Below, in pieces: positions 11,401-22,365 of a stretch of DNA of 64,000 nt. Below the pieces are notes generated by a model. That model did not search any database, was not told where the DNA came from, and saw only the letters and a program-made list of their open reading frames with translations. The stretch is taken from the NCBI RefSeq assembly GCF_036850765.1, contig NC_089493.1:219230744-219294743 (forward strand). The letters are read 5' to 3'. Both the position numbers and the translations under genes were made by a program. This DNA comes from Saccopteryx bilineata (lineage: Eukaryota > Chordata > Mammalia > Chiroptera > Emballonuridae). The number at the start of each line of letters is the position of its first letter. Position 1 is the stretch's first letter.

Positions 11401-12420
11401 GTGGCGCAGTGGCTCCACCGATGTCTGCTCCATGCAGGACAGGAAACTTTGTGGGCTATGGTTAAGGCTTGGAACTTGCCTGTGTCCTATGCAGAGGTAC
11501 TTGCAGCCTGTGAGCAATGTGCAGTATGTTCCAAGGAGCACCCTCGGAGACCACTGGTGTCACCTGGACAGATCCAGAGGGGTCATGTTCCACTGACACA
11601 ATGGTAGATAGACATCATTGAACCCTTACCAAAGTCAAATGGGTACCAGTATGCAGTCACTTGTGTAGATACTGCCACTGGGCTTCTTGCTGCTTACCTC
11701 GCTCGTAACCCTGACTAGAGGGCAGTCATACAAGCTCTGGATTGCCTGAGTGCTGCATATGGATGACTGCTGGTCCTTGAAAGTGACAATGGTACCCATT
11801 TCACTGGTTCAATGGTGAGGTGATGGGCTCAAGGCCTAAGGATGGACTGGAAGTACCATGTTCCCTACCACCCCCAGTCTTCTAGTATCATTGAGAAGTA
11901 TAATGGACTTTTAAAGCAGGGACTGTGACAGGAGGGGGGCACCGGCTCTCTTACTGGATGGACACGCCGCTTATGGACAGTACTCTGGATTTTGAATGAG
12001 AGACCTCGAAGGGGGAGCCCAGCTGCAGTAGAGGCCCTCCTGCATCAGGCAGCTGCCCCTATTCAGTTACAGATACGCACCAAGGACATTTTACTCAAGC
12101 CAGGTTTTGGACAGCAGGGCAATGTGCTCTTGTCTGCCCCAACAGCCCTCCTTAAAGGCCAATGGCTTCAATGGACTTGGTCCTGGACTGTACAGGCCTC
12201 TCATCTGAAATGGGGCCTTGTTGGCACCATGGGGAAAAGGGCTAGAAATAGACCTTCAGTTAACTCTTTGGGCAACCAGCCCCTGGCCACGTAAGGTAGA
12301 AGTGTATTATCCCTTGAGTGCTCAGGGGGACAGCATTATGAAGGGCACCTTTGTTATTTCTTTATGGCCAATAATGAGTTCTCCCATTTTGTTGCACATA
12401 GAACCAGTAAATAGATCCTG
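11401..12420 (+). pseudogene. ERV-L-like integrase remnant
   Basis: Integrase inserts viral DNA into the chromosome. The N-terminal zinc-binding HHCC region is visible: 'HRCLLHAGQE' near 11417 and 'CEQCAVC' near 11510-11530. The catalytic core follows with an in-frame stop at 11606-11608. 'YHPQSSSIIEKYNG', with the catalytic glutamate, is visible near 11865-11910. Several stops interrupt the core. The C-terminal part continues to roughly 12420. No envelope gene follows. Confidence 0.8.
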
Positions 12421-12704
12421 ATGTAGTGGCCAATAAGGTTTGGTATGCCCGCTCAGGGTGGCCTCTGGTACCAACTACGGTGCTGTCTGCAAACAAAATT
12501 CTGGCCTGTATTCTGCCAGAGGGAAAATATTTACCTCTCTTGGTGTTGCTGACAGCTCTCTCGTTTTGCCTATAGCTTATGATTTGGTAATTCTATTGCT
12601 GTAGTTGGTACTGTTTTTGTTTATGTAATGACCTCACTCCTTGCACAGTGACCATCGTGGAAGACACCTGTAGTGTAGATTGTAAAGCGAGCAAAGGGGT
12701 GGAA
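12421..12704 (+). other. ERV 3' internal region with polypurine tract
   Basis: This non-coding stretch lies between the integrase remnant and the 3' LTR. The purine-rich 'aaaggggtggaa' at 12693-12704 touches the TG that opens the LTR. That is the expected position of the polypurine tract that primes plus-strand DNA. No env-like frame is seen. Confidence 0.7.
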
Positions 12705-13131
12705 TGTTGGTCAAATAAGTTTCTAAATATGATGTATATGTTTGCTCACTTATAGTTTGCATTGGGGGCTGAGCAGCCAGATATAGTGGTCTGTGAGGTT
12801 GCAGGTTGCCTTCCTGCTTGGGAGGGGCCATTGTCTTGCTAATGTTACTGGAAGGGAGATTCTGTCCTGACCACGGAAGTGCAGGAGGATTTCTTCTTTC
12901 TTCCCTCCCTGACCCCTTGCCCTCCATGGGAAAAGTAGGTTTTCTGCTTTTCCCTTGTCTTCTCTTGTGGCTTGCCTGTCTTGGTAAGACACCAATAAAC
13001 AGAATGGCCCACTATCTTCCTACTTTGCTGTTTCTTTACCATCTGCCCAAATTCAATGAGAACCTGCATATGAATGGCCACCATGGTGGTGGCAGCCCCT
13101 GGTCGCCATTGTAATTGCATCACACATTACA
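12705..13131 (+). mobile_element. 3' LTR of the ERV-L-like provirus
   Basis: This LTR of about 427 bp runs from 'tgttggtcaaataag' to 'cacattaca' on the plus strand. It carries 'accaataaac', which holds the AATAAA signal, near 12988-12997, and the family's conserved 3' end. It is shorter than the other copies: a U3 stretch with the TATA-like element is missing or replaced. The 5' partner and target duplication cannot be seen. Confidence 0.8.
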
Positions 13132-14042
13132 GTGTGATGCAATAAAAAACATTTTTATGGGATATGGGTGACTTTACATGCCACCCTTTGATGGTCCATC
13201 TATTCAAGAAGAAATATCAGAATATTTATAGAAGTAAGGAGCAGAATCAGGTGTATAAAATGATTCCAAAGCTTTGACTTTGCTGTTTTTTAATATAACT
13301 TCAATTCAGCTCACATTTCCCTGCTCCTTCTTGGAAAATTATAGCATTGGTGCTTCCAAATACAAACTTCTTATATCCTCACCAGCTTTAGCAAGGAGAT
13401 TCTATAGTCACGAGACAGAAAAGCCCAAGTAAGGGAGGGCAGAGGTGATTTCTAATGCAGAACTATAAACCTAGGGTTTGCTAGTGGAATTCCTGGAACA
13501 TAATGCCCACTGTTACTTGTAGCTTTGTATGAAAATATTCCTATTTCAAGCTCTAAAATTAACTCACTTTTTAAATAAGACAACTTTGCCTTTGTAAGGA
13601 GGGAAATTCATACTAATCTTATAGGATGTGTCTAGAACAAAATAAATCAATACATAGGGTCCCATGGACCAATAAAAAGTGTTTAATAATTTTTTTCTGA
13701 ATCAAGGAATGATCTCTGAGATACTATTTAATGTAGAATGATAAATTAGTGAATTATTTCAATTCTGCCAGAAAAACATTATCATTGCAGAACATCAGTG
13801 CTAATGTTCTGACTGACATTACTTTAGTAAATAAGTTATAAGAATACATTTTTTTCCTCATGAGACTCAGTATATTTTATTTTAAATGAGAATAAAAAAC
13901 AATTTGGAAAGTTTTTTTCCCCGATTAAGTTAGCTTTCTTAAAAAATTGTTGATAACATTGATCTAGAAAGTATTATATAATGAATTGACTGAATATTTG
14001 TGATTATCTTCCCTTAATATTTTTTCTTTGTATTGATATTTT
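13132..14042. other. AT-rich unique sequence
   Basis: I see no gene, SINE, LINE or LTR here. The sequence is AT-rich and non-coding, with stops in all frames at short intervals. Confidence 0.6.
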
Positions 14043-14120
14043 TGATATGGCTATGACTCCATGATGACAAAGCAAATGTTTCACCTGTAACTGTTCTTCT
14101 CTGCTTGCTAATGCCAGTTT

Positions 14121-14847
14121 GTTTGTTTTTTAATTTTATTTATTCATTTTAGAGAGGAGAGAGAAAGGGAGAGAGAGAGACAGAGAGAGAAGGTGGGGAG
14201 GAACTGGAAGCATCAACTCCCATATGTGCCTTGACCAGGCAAGCCCAGTGTTGGTCAAATAAGTTTGTAAACATGATATATATGTTTGCTCGCTTGTGAC
14301 TTATAATGGGTGTGGGGGACAGGCTATAAGCAGGCCAGGTTGTTGTGGCCTGAGGTTTGGTTTTGGGACTAAGCTTTTCCCCACACCCTTGACTGATTGT
14401 ATGATCTGGGTGGTGCACTCTCATGAGAAATCCAATTATGCCTTGGATAAGTGACTTTGTATCGGAGACTTCCTTGTTTGTATATTGGATTAAGGGATTT
14501 TGGTTTTCTACACTATAAAGTGGGACAGACCAGGAGCTCAGACACACAGTTCCTGCTATCACAATTGCAGGGGCTCCCCTGATCCCTTGCCCTTCATGGG
14601 AAGAGCTGGTTTTCTGCTTTTCCCTTGTCTTCTTTTGTGGTTTGCCTGTCTTGGTGAGACACCAATAAATAGGATGGCCCCCCATCCTCTGACTCCGCCA
14701 TTTCTTTATCGCCTGCCCGAATCCAATGGGAACCTGCATGTGAATGGTCACGATGACGGCTCCTGGCCTTACACCCAGGGTTTCAAACTGGCAACCTCAG
14801 CATTTCCAGGTCGACATTTTATCCACTGTGCCACCACAGGTCAGGCC
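14121..14847 (-). mobile_element. SINE type C in the ERV 5' LTR, split by a solo LTR
   Basis: This is a tRNA-derived SINE of a third type on the minus strand. Its head 'cctgacctgtggtggcac' reads backwards near 14828-14845, and its purine-rich end (RC of a ct-rich tail) lies at 14152-14200. It occupies 14121-14248 and about 14779-14847. A short imperfect target duplication 'ccagttt' is visible at 14114-14120 and 14848-14854. A solo LTR (14249-14773) splits it. Confidence 0.85.
14249..14773 (+). mobile_element. Solo LTR in SINE type C
   Basis: This 525-bp LTR of the ERV-L-like family starts 'tgttggtcaaataagt' and ends 'ctggccttaca'. The exact 5-bp target duplication 'cccag' is at 14244-14248 and 14774-14778. 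The TATA-like 'cactataaag' is near 14511 and AATAAA in 'accaataaatag' near 14661-14672. It is the top layer of a three-deep nest: class I LTR, then SINE, then this LTR. Confidence 0.93.
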
Positions 14848-15033
14848 ACCAGTTTTGGTTTTTTACCTTGCTTGCTTCCTGCATCAGCCAGGGCTATAAA
14901 AGGCTCCAAAGGTCACCAGTCAGGGCTCAGATTTTGGAGTGTTAACTCCTCAGGCCCACCGGCATAATAAACTGGTTCTCCAACTTTCCGAGTATCACTT
15001 GGCTTCTTGGACATTCTATTCTGTCATAACATT

Positions 15034-15051
15034 TGGTTCCCTGACCAGGAA
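15034..15051 (+). promoter_or_regulatory. Primer-binding site, tRNA-Glu type
   Basis: Two bases after the LTR end comes 'tggttccctgaccaggaa'. The first 13 bases match the reverse complement of the CCA-ended 3' terminus of tRNA-Glu as I recall it, and 17 of 18 match overall. This would be the priming site for minus-strand synthesis and fits an ERV-E-like naming. Confidence 0.75.
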
Positions 15052-16990
15052 GCCAACCATGCTGGCTCGTTGCACCATCGACTCAGCAATAAGAATCACA
15101 GGTGGGCCTTCTGTATGAATGAGGCAGTGCCACCTGGCCTTTTTCAGGGTAAGTCCTTCCTGGAGGCCCCTTAATGCCTGGGGTAACTGGACCCAACTGG
15201 ACTCAATGGAGAGATGAACTAACCTTTCTGGGACATGCATCTGCATTAGGTAAGGTCCTGGGACCAGTCACCCAGTCAGGCTTGTTTCCGGATGGAAGGG
15301 GAGCTTGATCACTTCCTACAGTCTCAGGATTGAGACACCAGAAAAGGATACCCCAGAAAAGGGGGGAGGATGTTATAACTTCTGAATGAGTGTTTGGGTG
15401 AACAACTGATTCTGAATCCACATCGCAAGCTACAGAGTCCTTCTGGGCCCTAACCTGAGGTTCTCTGGTGATATCATAAGGCATAATGGTGACTTTTTCC
15501 CTTTCAGGAGACAATCAGGCCTGGGGTTTATACAGGTGCCCCTTAGCCAAGGAGCACCTTAAAGTCTAGTGAGAGCCACAGCCAGGTGGGCAACTGAGTG
15601 GCCTCTGAAAAGGTGACTCTCACCCTTTGTCTGTTTTGCAACTCTGGACATGGAAAGGTGTAAAGCCAGTATCCAAGGCCAGAGCCACCATCATAGCTGC
15701 CCGACCCATGCAGGTTCGCATTGGATTCGGACAGTCGGTAAAGAAACAGCGGAGCCAAAAACTGATGGGCCATAGTCTTTAATTCTAGCTTGCACCCAGC
15801 GGGCAAGTAAAAATACACACTGGGCACCAAAACCCAATCACATTCAGTGCTCACAAAGCCACTGACTTATCCGAGTTTCCTAGAATCAAAGGTTTCTAGC
15901 TCACCAGACTTATTCTCCTCAGTTCCCCATCTCCTTCCTTATCCCAGATACAAACTCTACACAAACTGGCATCTCACTCAGCACTCCACCATCTTGGCTG
16001 CTTCTCCTGGCCTCCTCCACATGGCCTTTCTCTGCTCTCCTCTGCTCTCTCTTCTAATGATAATCTCAGGAACCAAGAGCGCAAACTCCCGTTTTGCCCC
16101 CACTTTATACTGTAGCTTCACAACCTCTAATCCAATATATAAAATAGGGAAGTCTCTAATACAAAGCCACTTCTCTGAGGCATGATTGGATTGTACCACC
16201 CCACATCAAAAAGGGTGGAAAAGGCTTAATCCCAAAACCAAGCCCCAGGCTACAAGGATTCTCAACACACATTAATATCACCTGGACAATGGCCTCATGT
16301 GGGCAGTACCATCTTTAACAAAGTGAGCATAATACATTTTATCTGCCCAACAGAAGGGTTATTGGAAGGTCATCTTTAGACTAGAAATGGGGTATGGTCA
16401 GTTCAAACCCACCATCTTGGACTGCATGCTTGGGAATTTTAGGAAGGTTTTTTTTTATATATATAATTATGGCAAGAAGTTAATCCCTGGAAAATTCTGC
16501 ACCCTCTGTGGCCCAACTCAAGTGGCCCAACTTTCATGTCAGGTGGTCCTCAGAGGAAACCCTAGACTTATCAACTGTCAGAGCAGTTTACTGGGTCTGA
16601 TGGGTAATCGTAGCTGCCCAGATCAGTCTCCCTATATAGGTTTCTGGTTACAGATGGCACAGACCCTGCTGCCATGGGTTTGATTCTGCCTTAATAAGAA
16701 AGGACAGTGTAAGGTCCTCATAGCCCCTCCTTCAAAAGGAGGAAAACCCCGAAACCTGATCAATGTGCATATTGCAAAGAGATCAGACATTGGAAAATGA
16801 ATGCCCCAACCGGAAAGCAGCCTCCAGCCCCACTGCCAAAGCCACTCAGTCAAAAAAAGGAAAGTATCAATCAGAACCAGGAGTCCAGGACTTGAGCAGG
16901 CTAGCCAGGGTTGATTCCTATTAGGTAAGACCAGGCTCCATAAAATTAAGCCCCTGAGAGCCCATGGTCAGCATGACGGTAGTGACAAAC
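15052..16990 (+). pseudogene. Class I ERV leader and gag remnant
   Basis: Gag forms the retroviral core. The region is heavily decayed and split by a solo LTR at 15659-16352. The clearest trace is a nucleocapsid zinc knuckle at about 16764-16808: 'CAYCKEIRHWKMNA'. Its C, C and H are in register, but the last cysteine is shifted out by what looks like a one-base insertion. No long open frame is left, and matrix and capsid cannot be delimited. Confidence 0.62.
15659..16352 (-). mobile_element. Solo LTR in class I ERV gag
   Basis: This 694-bp minus-strand LTR begins 'tgtaaagccag' and ends 'ctgcccaaca' on the plus strand. The flanks 'gaaagg' (15653-15658) and 'gaaggg' (16353-16358) form a target duplication with one mismatch. 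Its first 270 bases or so are nearly identical to the LTR at 9074-9750. Confidence 0.9.
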
Positions 16991-16992
16991 CA

Positions 16993-17400
16993 ATGACTTT
17001 TATGGTGAACACAGAAGCAGAACACTTGGAAGTCACCACGCCATTTGCACCCTTTACCAAGGAAGAAGCCACCATCACTGGAGCTACAAGTCCTCAAACT
17101 GCTCATCCCTTCTGCAAGTCCCGAATATGTCACCTCAGAGGACATGATGTTGTCCATGAATTCCTGTATCTTCCTGAATGTTCCATCCCCCTTCTGAGAC
17201 AAGACCTGCTAACTAAGATAAGAGCCCAAATAACTTTCACTGCCAGCCTAACTTTAAGAACACAAGAGGCCCTGATAATGTCTGTAACAGTTCCTAGAGA
17301 GGCCAAATGGAAACTCAATGCTCAGGAGATGAATGAGCCAAACCCTCCTGAACTACTAGAGTTCTCACTGGTGTGGGCTGAAAAGAACCCTCTAGACTAA
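16993..17400 (+). pseudogene. Class I ERV protease remnant
   Basis: An open stretch of 135 codons corresponds to retroviral protease and the gag-pol junction. The catalytic loop position reads 'MVNTEAEH', so the catalytic aspartate is replaced by asparagine and the following glycine is lost. Further on, 'HEFLYLPECSIPLLRQDLL' near 17157-17215 matches the conserved C-terminal protease region. It cannot be active. Confidence 0.7.
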
Positions 17401-17439
17401 GAATCATGTACCCATGATAGTGGGCCTGAAGGCTGGGGT

Positions 17440-18160
17440 GATTCCAATAAAACAGAGACAATACTTAGTTCCCAGGGAAGCCTGAATCAGAACACATTAA
17501 AAGACTCAAAGAAGCTAGAATTTTGGTAGAATGCCAGTCCTCCTGGAACACACCACTACTACCAGTGAAAAAGCCAAATGGAGGTGGGCATTGGCCAGTC
17601 CAGGATCTGTGGGCAGTCAACGATGCAGCTATCACCTTACATCCTGTGGTCCCAAACTCTATAGTCTCATGGGTCTTCTTCCCCCTGAAGTAAGCTGGTT
17701 CACCTGCCTGGACCTAAAATATGCCTTTTTCTACCTATGATTGACTCCAAAGAGCTAGCTGCTATTTGTGTGCAAATGGGAAGAACCTCACGTGGGCAAG
17801 AAAGTTCAGCAAACCTGGACACGCCTGCCACAGGGATTCAAAAACTCATGTACCTTGTTTTGTGAAGCTTTTCACTGACCTCAAGGCCTTACCAGGGGAA
17901 GAAATAAACTTTGCCCTCCTACAATATATAGATGATCTCCTCCTGGCCAGCAACTCCCAAGAAGGTTGCTGGGAAGGCATGAAAATCCTACTGCAGTTGC
18001 TGACTGACCTAGGATACAGGTGTCATGAAAAAAGGCCCAGATATGCCGGCCCTCGGTCTTATATCTCAGGTTCATCATCATTAAAGGACATTGCTCTCTA
18101 GGGCCCAAGAGGAAGCAAATCATCTGCTCAATCCCTAGACTCAACAACAAAAGGAAGCGC
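17440..18160 (+). pseudogene. Class I ERV reverse transcriptase remnant
   Basis: Fragments of reverse transcriptase lie in changing frames. 'LPVKKPNGG' is seen near 17557-17585, and the active site 'QYIDDLLLASN' is intact at 17922-17954 (YIDD codons 17925-17936). The upstream part is frameshifted near 17590-17760. Although the tetrad survives, the frame does not, so no enzyme can be made. Confidence 0.8.
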
Positions 18161-19060
18161 TGAGAGGTCCTCAGAGCAGTGGGGTTCTGCCGTGTCTGGA
18201 TCCCTGGGTCTCAGGAAAGGTGAATCCCCTATATGAAGCAATCCATAGGCCAGAAGAGGAACCCTTAGACTGGGGTGAAAGACAGGAGATGGCATACCAA
18301 GAAACAAAGAGACTGCTATCCAGTGCCCTGGCATTAGACTGCCAAATGTAAATTGTAAATTCAATCTCTTTGTCTGCAAAAAGACCACGTAGCACTAGGG
18401 AGTTCTCACCCAAACTGTTGGGCCATGGCAGAGACCACTGGCCTATTTGTTGAAACAGCTCAACCTAGTGGTCACTGGGTGGATCCCTTGCCTTCGGGCA
18501 CTAGCCACCACAGTGATACTAGTCAGAGAGGCTGACAAGCTCACCTTAGGCCAGAACATCCATATGAAAGTCCCACATGTGGTGCCAACTCTGATGGATA
18601 GCCGGGGGTACCAGTGGCTTACCAGCACCAGGATGGCCCACTACCAGGGACTATTGTGTGAAAACCCATGAGTGACACTAGAAACAGTATGCACACTGAA
18701 CCCAGCCATGTTCCTCCCCACTGAGGCTGGGCTGACAGATTATGACTGTGAGGAAACCATGGATGAGGTCTACTCTAGCCAACCTCACTGGACCTGAACT
18801 GGAACTGTTCACAGATGGAAGTAGTTTTATCCAAAATGGACAATGGAAAGCTAGACTGAGTCCTCAAGGCAGAGGCATTACCACAGAGTTAGTCCACTCA
18901 AAGAGCAGAACTATGGGTGCTAATGCAAGCACTATGATATTCAGAAGGGAAGAAGGTCAACATCTTCACTGACTCTAAATATGCTTTCAGAACCCTACAT
19001 GTGCATAGGACAATAAATAAGGAAAAAGGACTACTCACGGCTGAGGCTAAAGAAATCAAA
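18161..19060 (+). pseudogene. Class I ERV RT connection and RNase H remnant
   Basis: The RNase H start 'LELFTDGSSFIQNG' is visible near 18798-18840 with its catalytic aspartate codon. '[10 protein letters not shown]' can be followed across a frame change near 18958-18990. Multiple stops and indels separate the blocks. Confidence 0.72.
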
Positions 19061-19149
19061 AAACAAGGAATAAATTCTTCAACTACTGGAAGCAGTCTGG
19101 AAACCCAGAAGAGTATCAATCATATACTGCAAAGGATATTAAAAAGGAG

Positions 19150-19645
19150 CCAATCCAATAAGCTTGGGAAACTGTTTTGCTGACCAAGAAGCAAAGAAGG
19201 CTTGCCTTCATGTCAGCCACTCTTCAAGAAATGGCAAAATTAAAAATCAACTGGAAACTACATGCTGCATACTGGCCTGAGCATTCAGGGAAAATTGAAC
19301 ATATGACTCTCACCCTAAAGAACACCCTAGCTAATTTCTGCCAAGAGACAGGCCTCCCTTGGGTAGACATGCTACCTCTTGCCACGTTTCAGGTCTGATG
19401 CACTCCTGGACCCACAGGATACTCCCCCTTCAAAATCTTATAAGGGAGAACCTCCATTCATCAATAATAAGCTGAAAGGAGACCCCCGACAGATAAGAAA
19501 ATTGGGCCTCTCAATCCAACTCCAGATGCTAGGAAAAACATTCCATAAGATAGCCCAGGATGTTCTAGAGACAGCCCAAATCCCTTTAAGAAAATGGATC
19601 CACTCTTGTCAGCCTGGAGGCATAGTATGGGTTAAAGAATGAAAA
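19150..19645 (+). pseudogene. Class I ERV integrase remnant, 5'-deleted
   Basis: Only the later half of integrase is recognisable. 'HAAYWPEHSGKIEHM' near 19261-19305 holds the catalytic glutamate region, followed by 'LPWVDMLPLA' near 19357-19385 and a basic C-terminal part to about 19642. The N-terminal zinc-binding domain and first catalytic aspartates are not seen, so part of pol is deleted. Confidence 0.75.
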
Positions 19646-20217
19646 CAAACAAACAAAAAAACCCACTCCAACCTGTTTGAACAGGTCCACATATAGTTGT
19701 CTTGGCTCCTCTGACCGCCATTAGACTGCAGGTACGGTGCTCTGAATTCACCATACCCATGTCAAAAGAGCCAACACCAAAGACCTGCCAGAGCCTGGAC
19801 TGCTCAGGGTGACCCCACAAAGCTGTTACAGGTGATGCTACAAAGGACAATAGATATACTACCAGAAATTGATGAAGAATCCCAAGCAGCAGAACCCAAG
19901 GAGCAACCAGGACTGTAATGACCTGCCAGCTGCCTGGCTCTATTTCTGGGCATAGGACTAGCTGCAAGCACTGCAGCGATTGAAGTAGACTAGAGAGACT
20001 TATTAACAGTCACTTACATACTAATAGTAGGATGTGTTGTTACTATAAACTGTTTTGGAAATTTTCTGTTAAAACAACTCCTTACAAAATCCTAATCAAC
20101 TCATCCTATTAAGCTTCACCCTGCCACTAAGTGCCCTCATGCCTTCATGACCTGAGTGTTGTCAGACATGTATAGTGATGCCCCATAGGCTTCTTTAGAG
20201 ACTATCAAAGGGAGGAA
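19646..20217 (+). other. Class I ERV post-pol remnant and polypurine tract
   Basis: About 550 bp lie between integrase and the 3' LTR. Short pieces could derive from the membrane end of env (a hydrophobic stretch near 20010-20080), but no env motif is certain. 'aaagggaggaa' at 20207-20217 touches the LTR and is the polypurine tract. Confidence 0.55.
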
Positions 20218-20473
20218 TGATATGGCTATGATTCCATGAGGACAAAGCAAAATGCTTCACCTGTAACTGTTCCACTCTGCTCGCTAATTTTAGTTTCACT
20301 TTTGTAACCTTGCTTGCTTCTTGCATGAGCCAAGGTTATAAAAGGCCCCAAAGCCCACCAGTTGGGCTCAGACTTTGGCATGTTAACTCCTCTGGGCCCA
20401 CCGGCATAATAAACTGGCTCTCCAACTCTCCCAGTGGCACCTGTCTTCTTTGACATTCCATTCTGCTGTAACA
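20218..20473 (+). mobile_element. 3' LTR of the class I ERV
   Basis: This intact 256-bp LTR runs from 'tgatatggctatgattcc' to 'ctgctgtaaca'. The TATA box 'tataaaag' is at 20337-20344 and AATAAA at 20408-20413. It matches the split 5' LTR with scattered substitutions, which indicates an old insertion. The flanking 'tttt' matches the 5' side. Confidence 0.92.
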
Positions 20474-20477
20474 TTTT

Positions 20478-20989
20478 GACTGGTATTATGTAGTAGTAAG
20501 TTGAAGATTATATTACCTGATTTAGTAGATTCTAAATAAGTTTTTCAGTTATCTGGCAATAAATTGATTGATTGGTAAACCTTTGGTTTCTAAATACACT
20601 TAAGTATCATGTTTATTAGTAATTAATCAATCTCCATATGCAACCCTTCAATAAAATAATATTTTTCCTCTATTCAACATGATACCATATGTTTTTAATT
20701 GCCTTGGAAATATAATCTTTAATATTTGTTCTTAGGTTATCTTATTCTATATAACTTAATTTTGAGTTATGAAATTCCCAACTGGCCACAGTTTGGTTCA
20801 AAGTAACATTTTACTTTACAGTCCTGTTTATTGGTAGACCTTTCTAGGGCATTTAGGAGGTATAGTCACAGGTGTTCTGAAAATTATGCTTGCCTGGTAA
20901 CTCTTCTTTTACTTCATTATTTTTTCATTTGGGACATATTATTGAATTGAAAGAAATGCTATTTTGGAAATAATTTTAGAATAATATTT
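20478..20989. other. AT-rich unique sequence
   Basis: No gene or repeat is recognised. The sequence is AT-rich, with short open frames only. Confidence 0.55.
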
Positions 20990-21275
20990 CTTTTTCTTTT
21001 TGATGGAGACAGAGGGAGGGACAAGGAGACAGGAAGGGAGAGAGATGGGAACTAACAATTCTTCATTGTGGTTTCTCAGTTGCTCACTGATTGCTTTCTC
21101 ATATGTGCCTTGACGGGGGAGGGGGTCCAGCAGAGCAATAACCCCTTGCTCAAGCCAGTGACCTTGGGCTCAAGCCAGCATCCTTTGGGCTCAAGCTGGG
21201 GATCTCAGGGTTTTGAAATTGGGTTTTTGTATCCCAGTCCGATGCTCTATTCACTTCGCCACCACCTGGTCAGGC
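20990..21275 (-). mobile_element. SINE type B, minus strand
   Basis: Reading on the minus strand, the head 'agcctgaccaggtggtgg' lies at the right end (near 21257-21275) and the pyrimidine tail at the left. The target duplication is 'ttagaataatattt' (20976-20989) against 'ttagtataatattt' (21276-21289), with one mismatch. Confidence 0.92.
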
Positions 21276-21289
21276 TTAGTATAATATTT

Positions 21290-22094
21290 TTATCTTTTAG
21301 TAGGTATGCATATGCTTACTAATATTAAACTATATAATTGGGAGAACTTTCATCCATGCAGAAGACCAAAATATTTGCTGTTGTTCTTGCTTCACTTTTG
21401 CTGCAGGATTTTTAAAATTTTGTTTTTATCTTTGATAAATATATACTTTGTCTTCTGGTTCCTCTGTTCCTCTCTTTTTATTTTTTTAATATAAATAAGT
21501 TTTATTTTAGACATTACATTTTTTACTTTATTATTAAAATTTTATAGTACATTTAAATATGATTTTCAATCTATTATTTTTTAATCTGTGAGTTAACAGA
21601 ATTCAACTCAATTTATCATAATATAGTAATTACCTGGTTCTTTTGAGCCATCTTTAAGTTTTATTGTATTTTATGATTTCAAGTTTTAGAAATTTACTCT
21701 AATTTATAGCCTTGCCTATTCAAAGGTGATGGTTTAGATATTGAGTTCATTGAGCTTTGTGGTTATTTATTAATTTTCCAACTAATTTTAGCTTTTCACT
21801 TTTTAGGTATATGATAGTGTGTCCTCATTGTGGTTGGGGGGGGCAGAGTATCAGTTGTGCCCAGTAAATTCTGAGCAAAAGTAATGTGTGCCATTTCTGA
21901 ACTAATTCATTTCTTTATCAGTACAGGATCTTCTAGTGTTGCCTTATTCCTGGTACAAAGTTAATGGCATTTAGGATTTTGCTGTCTTATCAGATTCTGG
22001 GTTCCCAAGTCAGTTCAACAGCAAGAGCCTTCTGCTGGCTTGAATTTGACCTGTATTGTGAGCAAAAATAAATTCATCCTTGAGTGTTGGGTCG
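21290..22094. other. AT-rich unique sequence
   Basis: No gene or repeat is recognised. A run of ten G lies near 21835-21844 in otherwise AT-rich DNA. Confidence 0.55.
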
Positions 22095-22365
22095 CCTGCT
22101 GAGTGGGATCATAGACATAACCCCATAGTCACTGGCTTGAGCCCAAAGGTCTTTGGCTTGAGCACAAGGTTGCTGGCTTGAGCAAGGGGTCATTGGCTGG
22201 GCTGGAGCCCCACGGTCAAGGCACATATGAGAAAGCAATCAATGAATAACTAAGTGCTACAACTAGGAGTTGATGCTTCTAATCTCTCTCTTTCTGTCTG
22301 TCTGTCCCTGTCTCTCTGTCTGTGTCTATTTCTCTCTCTCTCTCTCTCATGTGCAAAAAAGAAAA
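22095..22365 (+). mobile_element. SINE type B, 5'-truncated
   Basis: The body of a type B SINE is recognisable from 'gtgggatcatagacataacc' through the repeated 'ggcttgagc' units, 'ggcacatatgagaaagcaat' and a ct/gt-rich tail (22280-22350). The tRNA head is missing and the left edge is uncertain. Confidence 0.8.

Larger units (their letters stand above)
8331..12704 (+). mobile_element. ERV-L-like provirus, internal pol region
   Basis: This endogenous retrovirus carries a decayed pol in the usual order: protease, reverse transcriptase, RNase H, integrase. No env follows integrase. Instead about 400 bp of non-env sequence leads to a polypurine tract and the 3' LTR, as is usual for class III (ERV-L) elements. 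The 5' LTR and clear gag are not in the window. Another LTR of the same family splits it at 9074-9750. Stops and frameshifts are scattered throughout, so it cannot encode a working polyprotein. Placement in ERV-L rests on the pol style and on the missing env, recalled rather than searched. Confidence 0.85.
14043..15031 (+). mobile_element. 5' LTR of the class I ERV, split by nested insertions
   Basis: The LTR opens 'tgatatggctatgactcc' and ends 'tctgtcataaca'. The true LTR sequence is 14043-14120 plus about 14855-15031, matching the intact 3' copy at 20218-20473. A TATA box 'tataaaag' lies at 14895-14902 and AATAAA at 14966-14971. The intervening DNA is a minus-strand SINE with a solo LTR inside it. 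Confidence 0.88.
14043..20473 (+). mobile_element. Class I (gamma-like) ERV with two LTRs
   Basis: This provirus is flanked by 4-bp duplications 'tttt' (14039-14042 and 20474-20477). It has matching LTRs, a tRNA-Glu-type primer-binding site at 15034-15051, decayed gag with a zinc knuckle, pol, and a polypurine tract at 20207-20217. Most of env is missing; the segment 19640-20200 between integrase and polypurine tract is too short for env. Its 5' LTR holds a SINE that holds a solo LTR, and its gag holds another solo LTR. Gamma-like status rests on the primer site, pol style and 4-bp duplication. Confidence 0.87.

Noticed and set aside
9074..16352. The near-identical LTRs at 9074 and 15659 as the two ends of one provirus
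   Set aside because: Each has its own 5-bp target duplication, and the DNA between them belongs to other elements.
20218..20473. Solo LTR at this place
   Set aside because: A polypurine tract touches its 5' side and its 4-bp flank matches the 5' LTR, so it is the 3' LTR of the provirus.
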